Shown here: one piece after another, positions 7,836 to 16,970 of the stretch
Layout: every line of letters starts with the position of its first letter
Numbering within the stretch: position 1 is the first letter of the stretch
Source: Streptomyces sp. CG4
GTDB lineage: Bacteria > Actinomycetota > Actinomycetes > Streptomycetales > Streptomycetaceae
Length of the DNA stretch: 64,000 nucleotides
Direction of reading: 5' to 3'
Assembly: GCF_041080655.1 (NCBI RefSeq)
Contig: NZ_CP163525.1
Location: 2,666,001-2,730,000 of the forward strand
Notes under the pieces: generated by a model
Databases searched by the model: none
Told to the model about the DNA's origin: nothing
The model's input: the letters and a program-made list of their open reading frames with translations, nothing else
Program-made: the position numbers and the translations under genes

Positions 7836-9878
7836 TCAGGAATGAAGGGGGTTGGCGATGGTGACGTAGACGGACTGGGTCTCGACCGGGCCGACGAGTT
7901 CGTCGAGACCGTGCAGCCGGGTCAGCAGGTTGGCCTTGCAGCGCAGGACGGGCGAGTCGAGCAGGCGGCTGGGCAGCGGGGTGCGCAGTGCGGTGGGCCC
8001 TGCGGCGACGTCGGTGAGGAAGCGGCGGAAGGCCGCGATGAGGAGTCGCTCGTCGGCGAGGCGCTGAGAGCCGAACGCGCCGATCACGCCCAGCACATTG
8101 TTGATGGCGAGGTAGTAGGCGAAGCGTTCGTCGGTGACCTCGTCGGAGACGAAGGTGTCGCTGCGCTCACCGATACCGGGCAGCCGGGCGTCCAGTTCGG
8201 CGCGCCGGGACTCGCGGAAGTAGTAGCCCTGGTTGTCGCGGTAACGGCCGCCGGAGGGCCAGCCGTCGCGGTCGAGCCGGAGCAGGGTGTTCTGCTGGTG
8301 GGCTTCGAGCGCGATGCCGGCCTCGCTGTCCAGCCAGAGCACGGGGCGGACGACCTGCTCCAGGTACCGGAGAAACCACTCCACGGCCACGGCACCGACG
8401 GGCCGGCCGGTGCGTGCAGCGAGCCGCGCGACGAGCTGGGCCAGTCGGGAGCACAGGGTCCAACTGGGCGTCCGAGTCGCAAAGTTGCTGCCGGGTTCGG
8501 GGACGGGCCGGGGCGAGACGAGTCCGGCGACGCAGCCGACGTCGTCGCTCGGTGCGAACGGGTTGTGCCGGATCAGCACGTCGCATCCGGGGACGGGCCG
8601 CCCGTCCGGATCGTCCACGGCGAGCCAGGCCGGGTCGCGGACGATGTCGAAGGAGGGGTGTACGGCCTGCCACTGCTTGGACAGGCCGGTGCGCAGCAGC
8701 CGGTGCACCTCGACTCCCCGATGGAGTTCCTTGCGCAGGCTCTCCCGGCGGGAGTTGGTGATACGCAGGGCGAGCGACAGCTTGAGCATCGCGGGGGCGC
8801 CGGATCGGTGGACCGTGCGTACGGAGGAGGTGGGATGCCAGCGAGGCCCGAAGGGGCCGAGGTCGCGGAGGAGGCCGGAGTCGAGGAGGGCGGCTACGGG
8901 TGCGCGGTGGCGCAGCTCGCGGGCCTGCCAGGGGTGCAGGGGAAGGGCGGCGTAACCGCTGGGCAGCGGGAGATCGGTTTCGGCGAGGCGCCGGGTGAGG
9001 TGGGCGGCGGGGACGGGACGGCCGCGCTCGGTCCAGGCCGAGTCGGTGACGAGGAGGGAGGGGGCTACAGCCATCCAGTGCAGCGGAAAGGAGCCGCGCA
9101 ACTCCGGTGAGTACAGCAGGGTTTCTGCCTCGGTCAGCCCCTCCCGGCTCTTGGGGGCCGGGTGCAGGGGGTGTCCGAGGAGCAGGGCCTGCTCGGCGGA
9201 GAGGAAGACGTCGGGGCCGTCGGTAGGGTGCTCGCGCCGTTCGCGGATGAACGTCGCGGTACGACGGAGGGAGTCGGCCACCCGGGCCACCACATCGTCG
9301 TGGCTGTCGGCGCCGTGGCCGTCAGCGCCGTATCTGTCCTCCCCCTGGCGGTCCGCGCCCTGGTCGCCGTTGCCGTCCTGGCCGTGGCCGTGGCCGTGGC
9401 CGTCGGCGATGGGGTGCTGGGAGCGGGAGCTGCTGCCCGTGCCGCCGGTCGTCTCCCGGGTGAGGAGTGCCGCCAAGGTGACGGCGTCGACGTCGGGGGC
9501 GGCCTCGGGGGCGCTGACCAGGCGTGGCGGACCGAAGCGGTGCCAGCCGGTCGGCGACCAGTAGCGGACCGGCACGAGCAGGGCGGCGCCGCTGGCCGGG
9601 AGCGGGACGTGGAGGGTGCCGTTGACGGGGGCGGCGAGGCTGGTCTCGCGTACCCAGCAGCGCAACAGGTTCTCCACGGCTGCGGCCTGGGCCGCGGTGC
9701 GCGGGTCGGGGTCTTCGAGCAGCTCGGCGCCGGGCTCGGTCACTCGGGTGAGATCCGCGGTGCGCCTCTTCTGCGGGGGAACCGACTCGGCGAGCGGCAC
9801 GGGAGCGGCCGGGGTGCCGGAGTCTCCCTGTTCGTCGGGAGCACCGGAGCTGCCGTCGGGAGTGGGGGTGGCGTTCAT
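7836..9878 (-). CDS. IucA/IucC-family NRPS-independent siderophore synthetase
   Basis: ATP-dependent ligase predicted to condense a carboxylate (citrate or a citrate derivative) with an amine. The 680-residue length fits the family. The ATP-binding motif GHPLHPAPKSREG (about 249-261) is intact, as are LPLHPWQ, the SSVRTVH...LKLSLALRITNSRR segment, and the C-terminal ferric-iron-transporter-like region with EAHQQNTLLRLD and RDNQGYYFRES. Between about residues 161 and 197 it carries a His/Gly/Asp-rich low-complexity insertion. Its start overlaps the upstream small ORF by ATGA, and the aminotransferase and GNAT genes flank it in the same direction. Confidence 0.92.
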   Translation of the reverse strand: MNATPTPDGSSGAPDEQGDSGTPAAPVPLAESVPPQKRRTADLTRVTEPGAELLEDPDPRTAAQAAAVENLLRCWVRETSLAAPVNGTLHVPLPASGAALLVPVRYWSPTGWHRFGPPRLVSAPEAAPDVDAVTLAALLTRETTGGTGSSSRSQHPIADGHGHGHGQDGNGDQGADRQGEDRYGADGHGADSHDDVVARVADSLRRTATFIRERREHPTDGPDVFLSAEQALLLGHPLHPAPKSREGLTEAETLLYSPELRGSFPLHWMAVAPSLLVTDSAWTERGRPVPAAHLTRRLAETDLPLPSGYAALPLHPWQARELRHRAPVAALLDSGLLRDLGPFGPRWHPTSSVRTVHRSGAPAMLKLSLALRITNSRRESLRKELHRGVEVHRLLRTGLSKQWQAVHPSFDIVRDPAWLAVDDPDGRPVPGCDVLIRHNPFAPSDDVGCVAGLVSPRPVPEPGSNFATRTPSWTLCSRLAQLVARLAARTGRPVGAVAVEWFLRYLEQVVRPVLWLDSEAGIALEAHQQNTLLRLDRDGWPSGGRYRDNQGYYFRESRRAELDARLPGIGERSDTFVSDEVTDERFAYYLAINNVLGVIGAFGSQRLADERLLIAAFRRFLTDVAAGPTALRTPLPSRLLDSPVLRCKANLLTRLHGLDELVGPVETQSVYVTIANPLHS

Positions 9879-10210
9879 GACGGCTCCTCGTGGCCGACTG
9901 GGTGGTGCGGGGCTCGTGCTGTCGCTCGGGCGCCCTTCCCGCGTCGCCTGCGGTCGGCCTGGGTGGCGTCGACGGCTGCCTCGGCCTCGGCGGAGGACCG
10001 GGTCGGCGGGGAGAGCGGCACGTGCAGGAGAGGGCTGTGGATGTGCCAGGGGAGGCCGGTCTCGGCCTCAATGTCCTTACTGATGGGGGTGGTTGAGATG
10101 CGAAGGGGGACGGGCCCGAGGGGTGCTACGGGCTCCGGGGGCCGAGCGGTGGATACGCGGCTTTCGGCCCGCACGCTGGGCAGGGCCGCGGTGTGGGCTG
10201 TGGTGTGCAC
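9875..10210 (-). CDS. Small ORF of unknown function between aminotransferase and IucA/IucC genes
   Basis: 111 codons from a GTG four bases after the aminotransferase stop to a TGA that overlaps the IucA/IucC start codon (ATGA). The product is basic at its C-terminus (DRRRRGKGARATARAP) and matches no family I recognise. About 83 percent of its codons end in G or C, somewhat below the neighbouring genes but compatible with real coding sequence. The tight spacing at both ends suggests translational coupling, but no good ribosome binding site is visible, so it may also be a long spacer. Not assigned a function. Confidence 0.45.
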   Translation of the reverse strand: MHTTAHTAALPSVRAESRVSTARPPEPVAPLGPVPLRISTTPISKDIEAETGLPWHIHSPLLHVPLSPPTRSSAEAEAAVDATQADRRRRGKGARATARAPHHPVGHEEPS

Positions 10211-10214
10211 TGCG

Positions 10215-11630
10215 CTATGGGCCGTTTTCCTCGCGCGTGCGGGCCACCGCCGCGACCGCGTCCACCAGGCGGTCCAGAACGGCTGCCGCCTGCTCGTCGC
10301 TGATCGTGAGCGGGGGAAGCAGCCGGACCACGGCCGAGTGACGGCCGCCGAGTTCGACGATCAATCCGCGCTGCAGGCACTCCCGTTGGACGGCCGCGGC
10401 GAGTTCGGGCGCGGCCGGGTGCGGGGTGCGAGTGGGCTCCAGGCCGGAGGATGCGATGGGGTGGTCGGCGGGTTCGGCCCGGGGTTCTTCCGGGTCCACC
10501 AGCTCGACCCCGATCATCAGGCCACGCCCGCGTACCTCCCCCACGCACGCGAAGGTGTCGGTCAGCTCCCCGAGTCGGCCCAGTATGCGGGCGCCGAGGG
10601 CGGCGGCTCGTTCGGCGAGGCCGTTCTCTCGCACATATGTGAGGGTCGCGGTGCCCGCCGCCATGGCGAGTTGATTGCCGCGGAAGGTTCCCGCGTGGGC
10701 GCCGGGTTGCCAGACGTCGAGATCGTCGCGGTAGACGATCACGGCCAGCGGGAGGCTGCCGCCGATGGCCTTGGACAGGACCATGACGTCGGGGGTGATG
10801 CCGCTGTGGTCGACGGCCCAGAAGGCACCCGTCCTGCCGACGCCGGTCTGGATCTCGTCGGCGATCAGCGGGATGGACCGGGCAGCCGTGAGCCGGCGCA
10901 TACGGCGCAGCCAGTCGTCCGGTCCGGGGAGCACGCCGCCCTCGCCCTGGACCGGTTCGAGGATCATCCCGGCGGGCAGCGGCACACCCGACTTGGGATC
11001 GTCGAGGAGGGACTCGGTCCAGCGGGCGGTGAGTTCGGCGCCGCGTGGTCCGCCGACGCCGAAGGGGCAGCGGTAGTCCTGCGGATAGGGCAGGCGGGCG
11101 ACCTGGACGTCACGGGCGCCGCCGGAGGCGGCCAGGGAGCCGGCGGTCATGCCGTGGTAGGCACCGGTGAAGGCGAGCAGGCCTGCGCGGCCGGTCGCGG
11201 TCCGGACCAGTTTGAGGGCGGCCTCCACGGCGTCGGTTCCGGCGGGCCCGCAGAACTGGACACGGGCCCGGTCGGCGAGACCGGGCGGAAGGGTGCGGAA
11301 CAGCTCGGTGATGAAGGCGTCCTTGACGGGGGTCGCCAGGTCGAGGACGGAGAGGGGAGCGCCGGAGTCGAGGACCTTGCGGATGGCTTCCAGCACGACG
11401 GGATGGTTGTGACCGAGGGCGAGTGTGCCGGCGCCGGACAGGCAGTCGAGATAACGACGGCCGTCGGCGCCCTCGATGGTGAGGCCTCGCGCCCGGACCG
11501 GGACGATGGGCAGGGCCCGGGCGTAGGTGCGGGCGGAGGATTCACGCGCCGACTGGCGTCTGAGGATCCCCTCGTGCACAGCAGGAGCTTCCCCGTGCAC
11601 GCCTCCAGCCATCGACTCCGTAACGGCCAC
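10215..11630 (-). CDS. Class III PLP aminotransferase (diaminobutyrate--2-oxoglutarate type)
   Basis: Predicted to make L-2,4-diaminobutyrate (or a related omega-amine) from a semialdehyde with glutamate as donor, supplying the amine for the adjacent IucA/IucC ligase as RhbA does for rhizobactin. Motifs include LDCLSGAGTLALGHNHP, FCGPAGTDAVEAALKLVRTATGR, GAYHGMTAGSLA, EPVQGEGG, the PLP-binding DEIQTGVGRTG and the Schiff-base lysine in VLSKAIGGSLPLAV. The frame is open from a GTG at 11672; the GTG at 11630 is preferred because GGGGAGG lies 10 nt before it. No actinobacterial iron box was found upstream. Extra residues (about 405-430) interrupt the C-terminal domain. Confidence 0.9.
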   Translation of the reverse strand: MAVTESMAGGVHGEAPAVHEGILRRQSARESSARTYARALPIVPVRARGLTIEGADGRRYLDCLSGAGTLALGHNHPVVLEAIRKVLDSGAPLSVLDLATPVKDAFITELFRTLPPGLADRARVQFCGPAGTDAVEAALKLVRTATGRAGLLAFTGAYHGMTAGSLAASGGARDVQVARLPYPQDYRCPFGVGGPRGAELTARWTESLLDDPKSGVPLPAGMILEPVQGEGGVLPGPDDWLRRMRRLTAARSIPLIADEIQTGVGRTGAFWAVDHSGITPDVMVLSKAIGGSLPLAVIVYRDDLDVWQPGAHAGTFRGNQLAMAAGTATLTYVRENGLAERAAALGARILGRLGELTDTFACVGEVRGRGLMIGVELVDPEEPRAEPADHPIASSGLEPTRTPHPAAPELAAAVQRECLQRGLIVELGGRHSAVVRLLPPLTISDEQAAAVLDRLVDAVAAVARTREENGP

Positions 11631-12057
11631 AGGTCGCTGTCCTCCCCGCTGTTCAGAGGCGAGTTGATCCACGGGGACCGGGTTCAGGCAGCGGGCCCCC
11701 CACCGCTACAACCGCGGACGGTTCGACGGGTTACGGGTCTGCGCAAGATCATTGCCGGGCCGGGAAGACGGCACGTTGCGCACGGCGCCGCGGGCGGCCT
11801 GCCGGCAGGCGGAACGCCGTGTGGACCACGGGCGGTTGTGGTGAAGGGACGTCAAACCGGTAAATCCATGGATGATTGGCCTGGTCAGATGGCTTGTGGC
11901 CGAACCGTTGCCGTTCCGTCGGAAGTCCCCCACAGCAACCGCATAGTCTGGGACGCCGTTCTCACACGGGCGTGAGACCGGCATGAAGTTCCATGAGTTC
12001 GCGGCCGGTGTCGCGACCGAAGCGCCGAGTACCTTCACAGCAGGGGGAGTCAAGAGC
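11631..12057. other. Intergenic region between the divergent aminotransferase and protease genes
   Basis: No gene supported. It must contain both divergent promoters. A small inverted repeat TCTCAC-N6-GTGAGA (11960-11977) lies about 80 bp before the protease start and could be a regulator site. No sequence resembling the DmdR/IdeR iron box was found. Confidence 0.45.
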
Positions 12058-13281
12058 ATGCGATCCATACGACCGTCGTTCACTGGTCGGCGAGAGAGGG
12101 GCAGCCGCCGCACCTCGACCTCGCTCGCGGCGGTCACCCTCGCCTCGGCGCTGGCACTGACCGCCACCGCCTGCAACGGCGACGACAACGCCGACAGCAA
12201 GCCGACCGCCTCGGCGGCCGCGGCCGGTACCGGCGACGGCAAGATCAGGATCCCGGACGACCTCAAGCAGAAGCTCAAGGAACACGGGATCGACCTCGAC
12301 AAGTGGAAGAACGGCGCCTGGAAGAACTGGAACAAGCAGGACTGGCTGCGCGAGGCCAACGATTTCGTCAACCCGATCATCAAGGGTCTGTGGGACCCGA
12401 ACCGGATGCGTCATGCCAACGACCCGAACAAGGGGGTCCACGACAACGACATCTCGGGTGACCAGGGCGTGACGGACCCGACCCCGCAGCCGGTGAAGGC
12501 GCAGGCGGTCGCGGCGCCGTACCACACCAACGCGGCTACCTCGGGCAAGGTGTTCTTCGACTCCCCCGAGGGCCACATGGTGTGCTCGGGCACGGTCGTG
12601 GCGGACCCCGCGCACCCGGGCAAGTCCAACCTCGTGTGGACGGCGGGTCACTGTGTGCACGCCGGCAAGAACGGCGGCTGGTACCGCAACATGGCCTTCG
12701 TGCCGTCGTACAACAACTCCGGCAAGCCGGCCGCCCAGCTGCAGCACGCCAGCCGGTCCGAGATCGCCCCGTACGGCGTCTGGTGGGCCGATGCGGCGCA
12801 GACCTCGCAGCAGTGGATCGACCAGGGCGGGGAGACCGGCGGCAACGGCGCCCCGTACGACTTCTCGGTGATCCATGTGACGCCGGAGCAGGGCAACGGC
12901 GGCAAGTCGCTGGAGGAGACGGTCGGCGGGGCGCTGCCGGTGAACTTCGACGCGCCCGCGGTGCCGAAGGTCAGCAGCATCACCGCGTCCGGCTACCCGG
13001 AGGCGGCTCCGTTCGACGGCCAGCTGCTGTACCAGTGCAAGGACAAGCCGGGCCGGCTGTCCATCGCGCAGTCCGCCCCGACGATGTACCGGATCGGTTG
13101 CACGATGACCGCCGGGTCCTCCGGAGGCGGCTGGGTGGAGACCGGTGCGGACGGTAAGCCGGCGTTGGTGTCCAACACGTCCATCGGCCCGGTGACTTCA
13201 GGGTGGCTGGCCGGTCCTCGGCTGGGTCCTGTCGCCAAGGGCGTGTACCAGTCGGTGAGCAAGAAGTTTGCCGGGCAGTAA
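12058..13281 (+). CDS. Secreted trypsin-like serine protease, probable lipoprotein
   Basis: Extracytoplasmic S1/V8-type serine endopeptidase. From the ATG at 12058 (AGGGGGAG upstream) the protein is 407 residues. An Arg-rich n-region and hydrophobic core (SLAAVTLASALALTA) lead to a lipobox-like TATAC at about residue 39, so it may be lipid-anchored. The catalytic triad is visible: His in WTAGHC, Asp in YDFSVI and Ser in TAGSSGGGW. The substrate pocket is followed by VSNTSIGP. A Lys/Trp-rich segment (KWKNGAWKNWNKQDW) precedes the protease domain. The open frame starts earlier at 11983, but that extension lacks a signal-like sequence at the right distance. Single gene, followed by a terminator. 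Confidence 0.9.
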   Translation: MRSIRPSFTGRRERGSRRTSTSLAAVTLASALALTATACNGDDNADSKPTASAAAAGTGDGKIRIPDDLKQKLKEHGIDLDKWKNGAWKNWNKQDWLREANDFVNPIIKGLWDPNRMRHANDPNKGVHDNDISGDQGVTDPTPQPVKAQAVAAPYHTNAATSGKVFFDSPEGHMVCSGTVVADPAHPGKSNLVWTAGHCVHAGKNGGWYRNMAFVPSYNNSGKPAAQLQHASRSEIAPYGVWWADAAQTSQQWIDQGGETGGNGAPYDFSVIHVTPEQGNGGKSLEETVGGALPVNFDAPAVPKVSSITASGYPEAAPFDGQLLYQCKDKPGRLSIAQSAPTMYRIGCTMTAGSSGGGWVETGADGKPALVSNTSIGPVTSGWLAGPRLGPVAKGVYQSVSKKFAGQ

Positions 13282-13383
13282 GCGGAGTCGAGTCGCCCTC
13301 TCGTCTGCCACCTGGCGGTGAGTGGGCGACTGACCGCCGTCGTTGGTTGTCCGCGCAGTCCCCGCGCCCCTTTCAGGGCGCTG

Positions 13384-13420
13384 AAAGGCCCGCCCCCTTC
13401 ACCCCAGGGAGCGGGCCTTT
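13384..13420. terminator. Terminator between convergent protease and hflX genes
   Basis: AAAGGCCCGC (13384-13393) pairs perfectly with GCGGGCCTTT (13411-13420) over a 17-nt loop. The symmetric A/T ends allow it to work in both directions. Confidence 0.8.
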
Positions 13421-13445
13421 CCTATGGCTCTGGATTGGCTCTGGA

Positions 13446-14939
13446 TCAGGCCACCGACACCGGGACGTACGGTGCCAGTTCTGCCGCCAGTTCCTCGTGT
13501 ACCCGGGCCTTGAGCAGGGTGCCCTCCGCGGTGTGCTCCTCGGAGAGCACCTCGCCCTCGGTGTGGGCGCGGGCGACGAGCTTGCCGTGCGTGTACGGCA
13601 CCAGCACCTCGATCTCGACCGACGGGCGCGGCAGTTCGTCGTCGATCAGGGTGAGCAGTTCCTCGATGCCCATGCCGGTGCGGGCCGAGACGGCGATGGA
13701 GCGCTTCTCGACCCTGAGCAGCCGCTGGAGGACCAGCGGGTCGGCCGCGTCCGCCTTGTTGATCACGACGATCTCGGGTACGTCGGTGGCGCCGACGTCC
13801 CGGATCACCTCGCGCACGGCGGCCAGCTGCTCCTCCGGTACCGGGTGCGAGCCGTCCACCACGTGCAGGATCAGGTCGGCGTCGCCGACCTCCTCCATGG
13901 TGGAGCGGAACGCCTCGACCAGGTGGTGCGGCAGATGCCGGACGAAGCCGACCGTGTCGGCCAGGGTATACACCCGCCCGCCCGGGGTCTCCGCGCGGCG
14001 GACGGTCGGGTCCAGGGTCGCGAACAGGGCGTTCTCGACCAGGACGCCGGCGCCCGTGAGGCGGTTGAGCAGGGAGGACTTGCCGGCGTTGGTGTAGCCC
14101 GCGATGGCGACGGACGGCACCTTGTTGCGCCGGCGCTCCTGGCGCTTGATCTCGCGGCCGGTCTTCATCTCCGCGATCTCCCGGCGCATCTTCGCCATCT
14201 TCTCGCGGATCCGCCGCCGGTCCGTCTCGATCTTGGTCTCACCGGGACCACGGGTGGCGAGGCCGCCGCCCTTGCCGCCGCCCATCTGCCGGGACAGCGA
14301 CTGACCCCAGCCGCGCAGTCGCGGCAGCATGTACTGCATCTGCGCGAGCGCGACCTGCGCCTTGCCCTCGCGGGACTTGGCGTGCTGGGCGAAGATGTCC
14401 AGGATCAGGGCCGTACGGTCGATGACCTTGACCTTGACGACGTCCTCCAGCTGGATCAGCTGGCCGGGACTCAGCTCACCGTCGCAGATGACGGTGTCCG
14501 CGCCCGTTTCGATGACGATGTCGCGCAGCTCCTGGGCCTTGCCGGAGCCGATGTAGGTGGCCGCGTCGGGCTTGTCGCGGCGCTGGATGACGCCGTCGAG
14601 CACCAGCGCGCCCGCCGTCTCGGCGAGGGCGGCCAGCTCCGCGAGGGAGTTGTCCGCGTCCTGCACGGTGCCGGTGGTCCACACGCCGACGAGCACGACC
14701 CGCTCCAGGCGGAGCTGGCGGTACTCGACCTCGGTGACGTCCTCCAGCTCCGTGGACAGACCCACCACGCGGCGCAGGGCCGCGCGCTCGGAGCGGTCGA
14801 ACTGGTCGCCGTCCCGCTCGCCGTCGATCTCGTGGCTCCAGGCGACGTCCTCTTCCATCAGGGCATCGGCCCGAAGACCCTCGGGATAGGCGTGCGCGAG
14901 GCGCTTGGTGTCCTGGGAAGGGGAAGAAGAGGAGGTCAT
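13446..14939 (-). CDS. hflX: GTPase HflX
   Basis: Ribosome-associated GTPase that splits or rescues stalled 70S ribosomes. The 497-residue protein has the N-terminal HflX subdomain (YIGSGKAQEL, ICDGELSPGQ), the conserved linker with RGPGETKIETDRRRI, and a G domain: P-loop GYTNAGKSS at about 281-289, G3 DTVGF and G4 NKAD. An N-terminal acidic extension of about 60 residues is usual in Streptomyces. ATG start with AAGGA upstream. Read leftward, convergent with the protease. Confidence 0.96.
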   Translation of the reverse strand: MTSSSSPSQDTKRLAHAYPEGLRADALMEEDVAWSHEIDGERDGDQFDRSERAALRRVVGLSTELEDVTEVEYRQLRLERVVLVGVWTTGTVQDADNSLAELAALAETAGALVLDGVIQRRDKPDAATYIGSGKAQELRDIVIETGADTVICDGELSPGQLIQLEDVVKVKVIDRTALILDIFAQHAKSREGKAQVALAQMQYMLPRLRGWGQSLSRQMGGGKGGGLATRGPGETKIETDRRRIREKMAKMRREIAEMKTGREIKRQERRRNKVPSVAIAGYTNAGKSSLLNRLTGAGVLVENALFATLDPTVRRAETPGGRVYTLADTVGFVRHLPHHLVEAFRSTMEEVGDADLILHVVDGSHPVPEEQLAAVREVIRDVGATDVPEIVVINKADAADPLVLQRLLRVEKRSIAVSARTGMGIEELLTLIDDELPRPSVEIEVLVPYTHGKLVARAHTEGEVLSEEHTAEGTLLKARVHEELAAELAPYVPVSVA

Positions 14940-15097
14940 TGGATCCTTACGTCGATGGGATGCCGTCAGTGCGTCGGTACCGCGGTCCTGCCGGGCCGCT
15001 CAGACGTTCAACGCACGAGGACCCCGGGACATTCCCGTGCCGTCTCGTGCCGACCCGAAGATGGTCGCACGAGGCGGCACGTCTCGTCACCGTGTTA

Positions 15098-16795
15098 TCA
15101 CCGGGTCCGCGGCCCGACCACTCTCGCCGACGTGACCGGACCCGAGGACCCACGGCTCGCCCTCGGCGACACGGCCGGACCCGAGGACTCACGGCTCGCC
15201 CTCGGCGACGCGACCGCCTCCGATGACTCCGGGTGCGATCCCGGCGACGTGACCTGTCCTGACGGCTTCCGGCCGGTCGCTTTCGGCGCCTTCGTGGGAT
15301 CCGCCGACTTCCAGTCCGGATGGCCGGGCATCGGCGGGGTCTTCTCGCTGTACAGCCAGCCCGTGAGGAAGCCGCTCAGGTCGCGGCCGGAGACGGTCGA
15401 GGCCAGCCGGATGAAGTCGGCGGTGCCGGCCGTGGAGTCCCGGTGTTCCTGGACCCAGGCGCGCTCCAGCCGCTCGAAGGCCGGCCGGCCGATCTCCTGC
15501 CGCAGTGCGTAGAGCACGAGGGCAGCGCCGTCGTAGATGTTGGGCCGGAAGATGGAGATCTTCTGGCCGGGAGCGGCCGCCTTGGGCAGGGCGGGCGGGC
15601 CGCCGGCCGCACGCCAGGTGTCGGAGGCGGCGTATGCGGCCTTCATCCGGGCCGCCATGGACGTGTGCGCGGTCTCCTCGGCGTACAGCGCCTCGTACCA
15701 GGTGGCATGCCCCTCGTTCAGCCAGACGTCGGACCAGGTGCGGGGGCTGACGCTGTCGCCGAACCACTGGTGGGACAGCTCGTGCACCATGATCGACTCG
15801 ACGTACCACTTGGGGTAGGCGGCGTCGGTGAACAGGTCCTTCTCGAAGAGCGAGAGAGTCTGCGTCTCCAGCTCGAACCCGGTCGAGGCCTGCGCCATGA
15901 GCACGCCGTACGTCTCGAAGGGGTACGGGCCGACCTTGCGCTCCATCCAGGCGATCTGGGCGGGCGTCTTGTCGAGCCACGGTTGCAGGGCCTTGCGGTC
16001 GCCGCTGGGCACCACGTCGCGGACGGCCAGTCCGCGCGGGCCCGAGCGGTGCAGCACGGCGGAGTGGCCGATGGAGACCTGGGCGAGTTCGGTGGCCATG
16101 GGGTGCCGGGTGCGGTAGGTCCAGGTGGTGGTGGAGCCGCTCTGTTCCGCTCCGGTGGGCACACCGTTGGCCACGACGGTGTAGCCGTTCGGGGCCGTGA
16201 CGTGGAAGGTGAACATCGCCTTGTCGGACGGGTGGTCGTTGCACGGGAAGACCATGTGGGCGGCGTCCGCCTGGTTGGCCATGGCGAGGCCGTCGGCGGT
16301 GCGCACCCAGCCGCCGTCCTGGTCCTTGCCGGCGACGGGCTCGCTGGTGTGCTTCACCGTGATCCGGGTCCAGCTGCCCTCGGCGAGGGGGTGCACCGGG
16401 GTGACGACCAGATCCTCGCCGGCGTTGGCGAAGTCCGCGGGATGCCCGTCGACCTCGACCGACTGCACGGTGCCGTGCGCGAAGTCGAGGTTGATCCGGT
16501 CCAGGTCGGCCGTGGTCTTGGCGGAGATCGTGGTGACTGCCTGGAGCGGCTTGTCGTTGGTGCCGGGGTAGGTGAAGGACAGGTCGTACGACGCCACGTC
16601 GTAGCCCGGATTGCCCAGGTACGGGAAGAGCCGGTCGCCGATGCCGAGGGGCTTGACCGGGGACGCGGCGGCGAGGAGGCAGACGGAGACGGCGGAGGCG
16701 AGCAGGGCCGCCTTCCGGTGCCGGGAGAACCGCGGCCGGTTCCGGGTCTGGGCCTGGGAACGGGCGCGGCGGGCGGCGCGGGGGGTGAGCAGCAT
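15098..16795 (-). CDS. Secreted M1-family metallopeptidase (aminopeptidase)
   Basis: Zinc aminopeptidase of the gluzincin M1 family, exported. The 565-residue product has a basic N-terminus with a hydrophobic segment (AALLASAVSVCLLAAA, about 29-44) as signal or anchor, the N-terminal beta saddle (YDLSFTYPGTNDKPLQAVTTI), an ELETQTLS segment in place of GAMEN, and the zinc site HELSHQW...LNEGHATWYE (HExxH-x18-E). The C-terminal tail is shorter than in full-length PepN and ends in near-repeats (SPRASRESSGP / SPRASRGSSGP) from a DNA-level duplication. The ATG start has only a weak GGTAGCGGTG upstream. Confidence 0.92.
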   Translation of the reverse strand: MLLTPRAARRARSQAQTRNRPRFSRHRKAALLASAVSVCLLAAASPVKPLGIGDRLFPYLGNPGYDVASYDLSFTYPGTNDKPLQAVTTISAKTTADLDRINLDFAHGTVQSVEVDGHPADFANAGEDLVVTPVHPLAEGSWTRITVKHTSEPVAGKDQDGGWVRTADGLAMANQADAAHMVFPCNDHPSDKAMFTFHVTAPNGYTVVANGVPTGAEQSGSTTTWTYRTRHPMATELAQVSIGHSAVLHRSGPRGLAVRDVVPSGDRKALQPWLDKTPAQIAWMERKVGPYPFETYGVLMAQASTGFELETQTLSLFEKDLFTDAAYPKWYVESIMVHELSHQWFGDSVSPRTWSDVWLNEGHATWYEALYAEETAHTSMAARMKAAYAASDTWRAAGGPPALPKAAAPGQKISIFRPNIYDGAALVLYALRQEIGRPAFERLERAWVQEHRDSTAGTADFIRLASTVSGRDLSGFLTGWLYSEKTPPMPGHPDWKSADPTKAPKATGRKPSGQVTSPGSHPESSEAVASPRASRESSGPAVSPRASRGSSGPVTSARVVGPRTR

Positions 16796-16970
16796 GCATC
16801 ACCGCTACCAGTGCGTTCCCGCGCCGCGGCGGCGACGCGCGCCCGGCCCACCCGAACGGGTTGGGTCCGGAGGGCCTTTCTGCGCACGGTCGGGCGGGCT
16901 TCGCACCGGGTCGGAAGGCCTGCGGATCGATCCGATCGGGCGGTGTGTGACCCGCCCGTACCTGCGGCGC

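Noticed and set aside
11631-12057. Iron box (DmdR/IdeR site) before the siderophore-like operon
   Set aside because: Searched by eye for TTAGGTTAGGCTCACCTAA-like sequence; nothing close was found.
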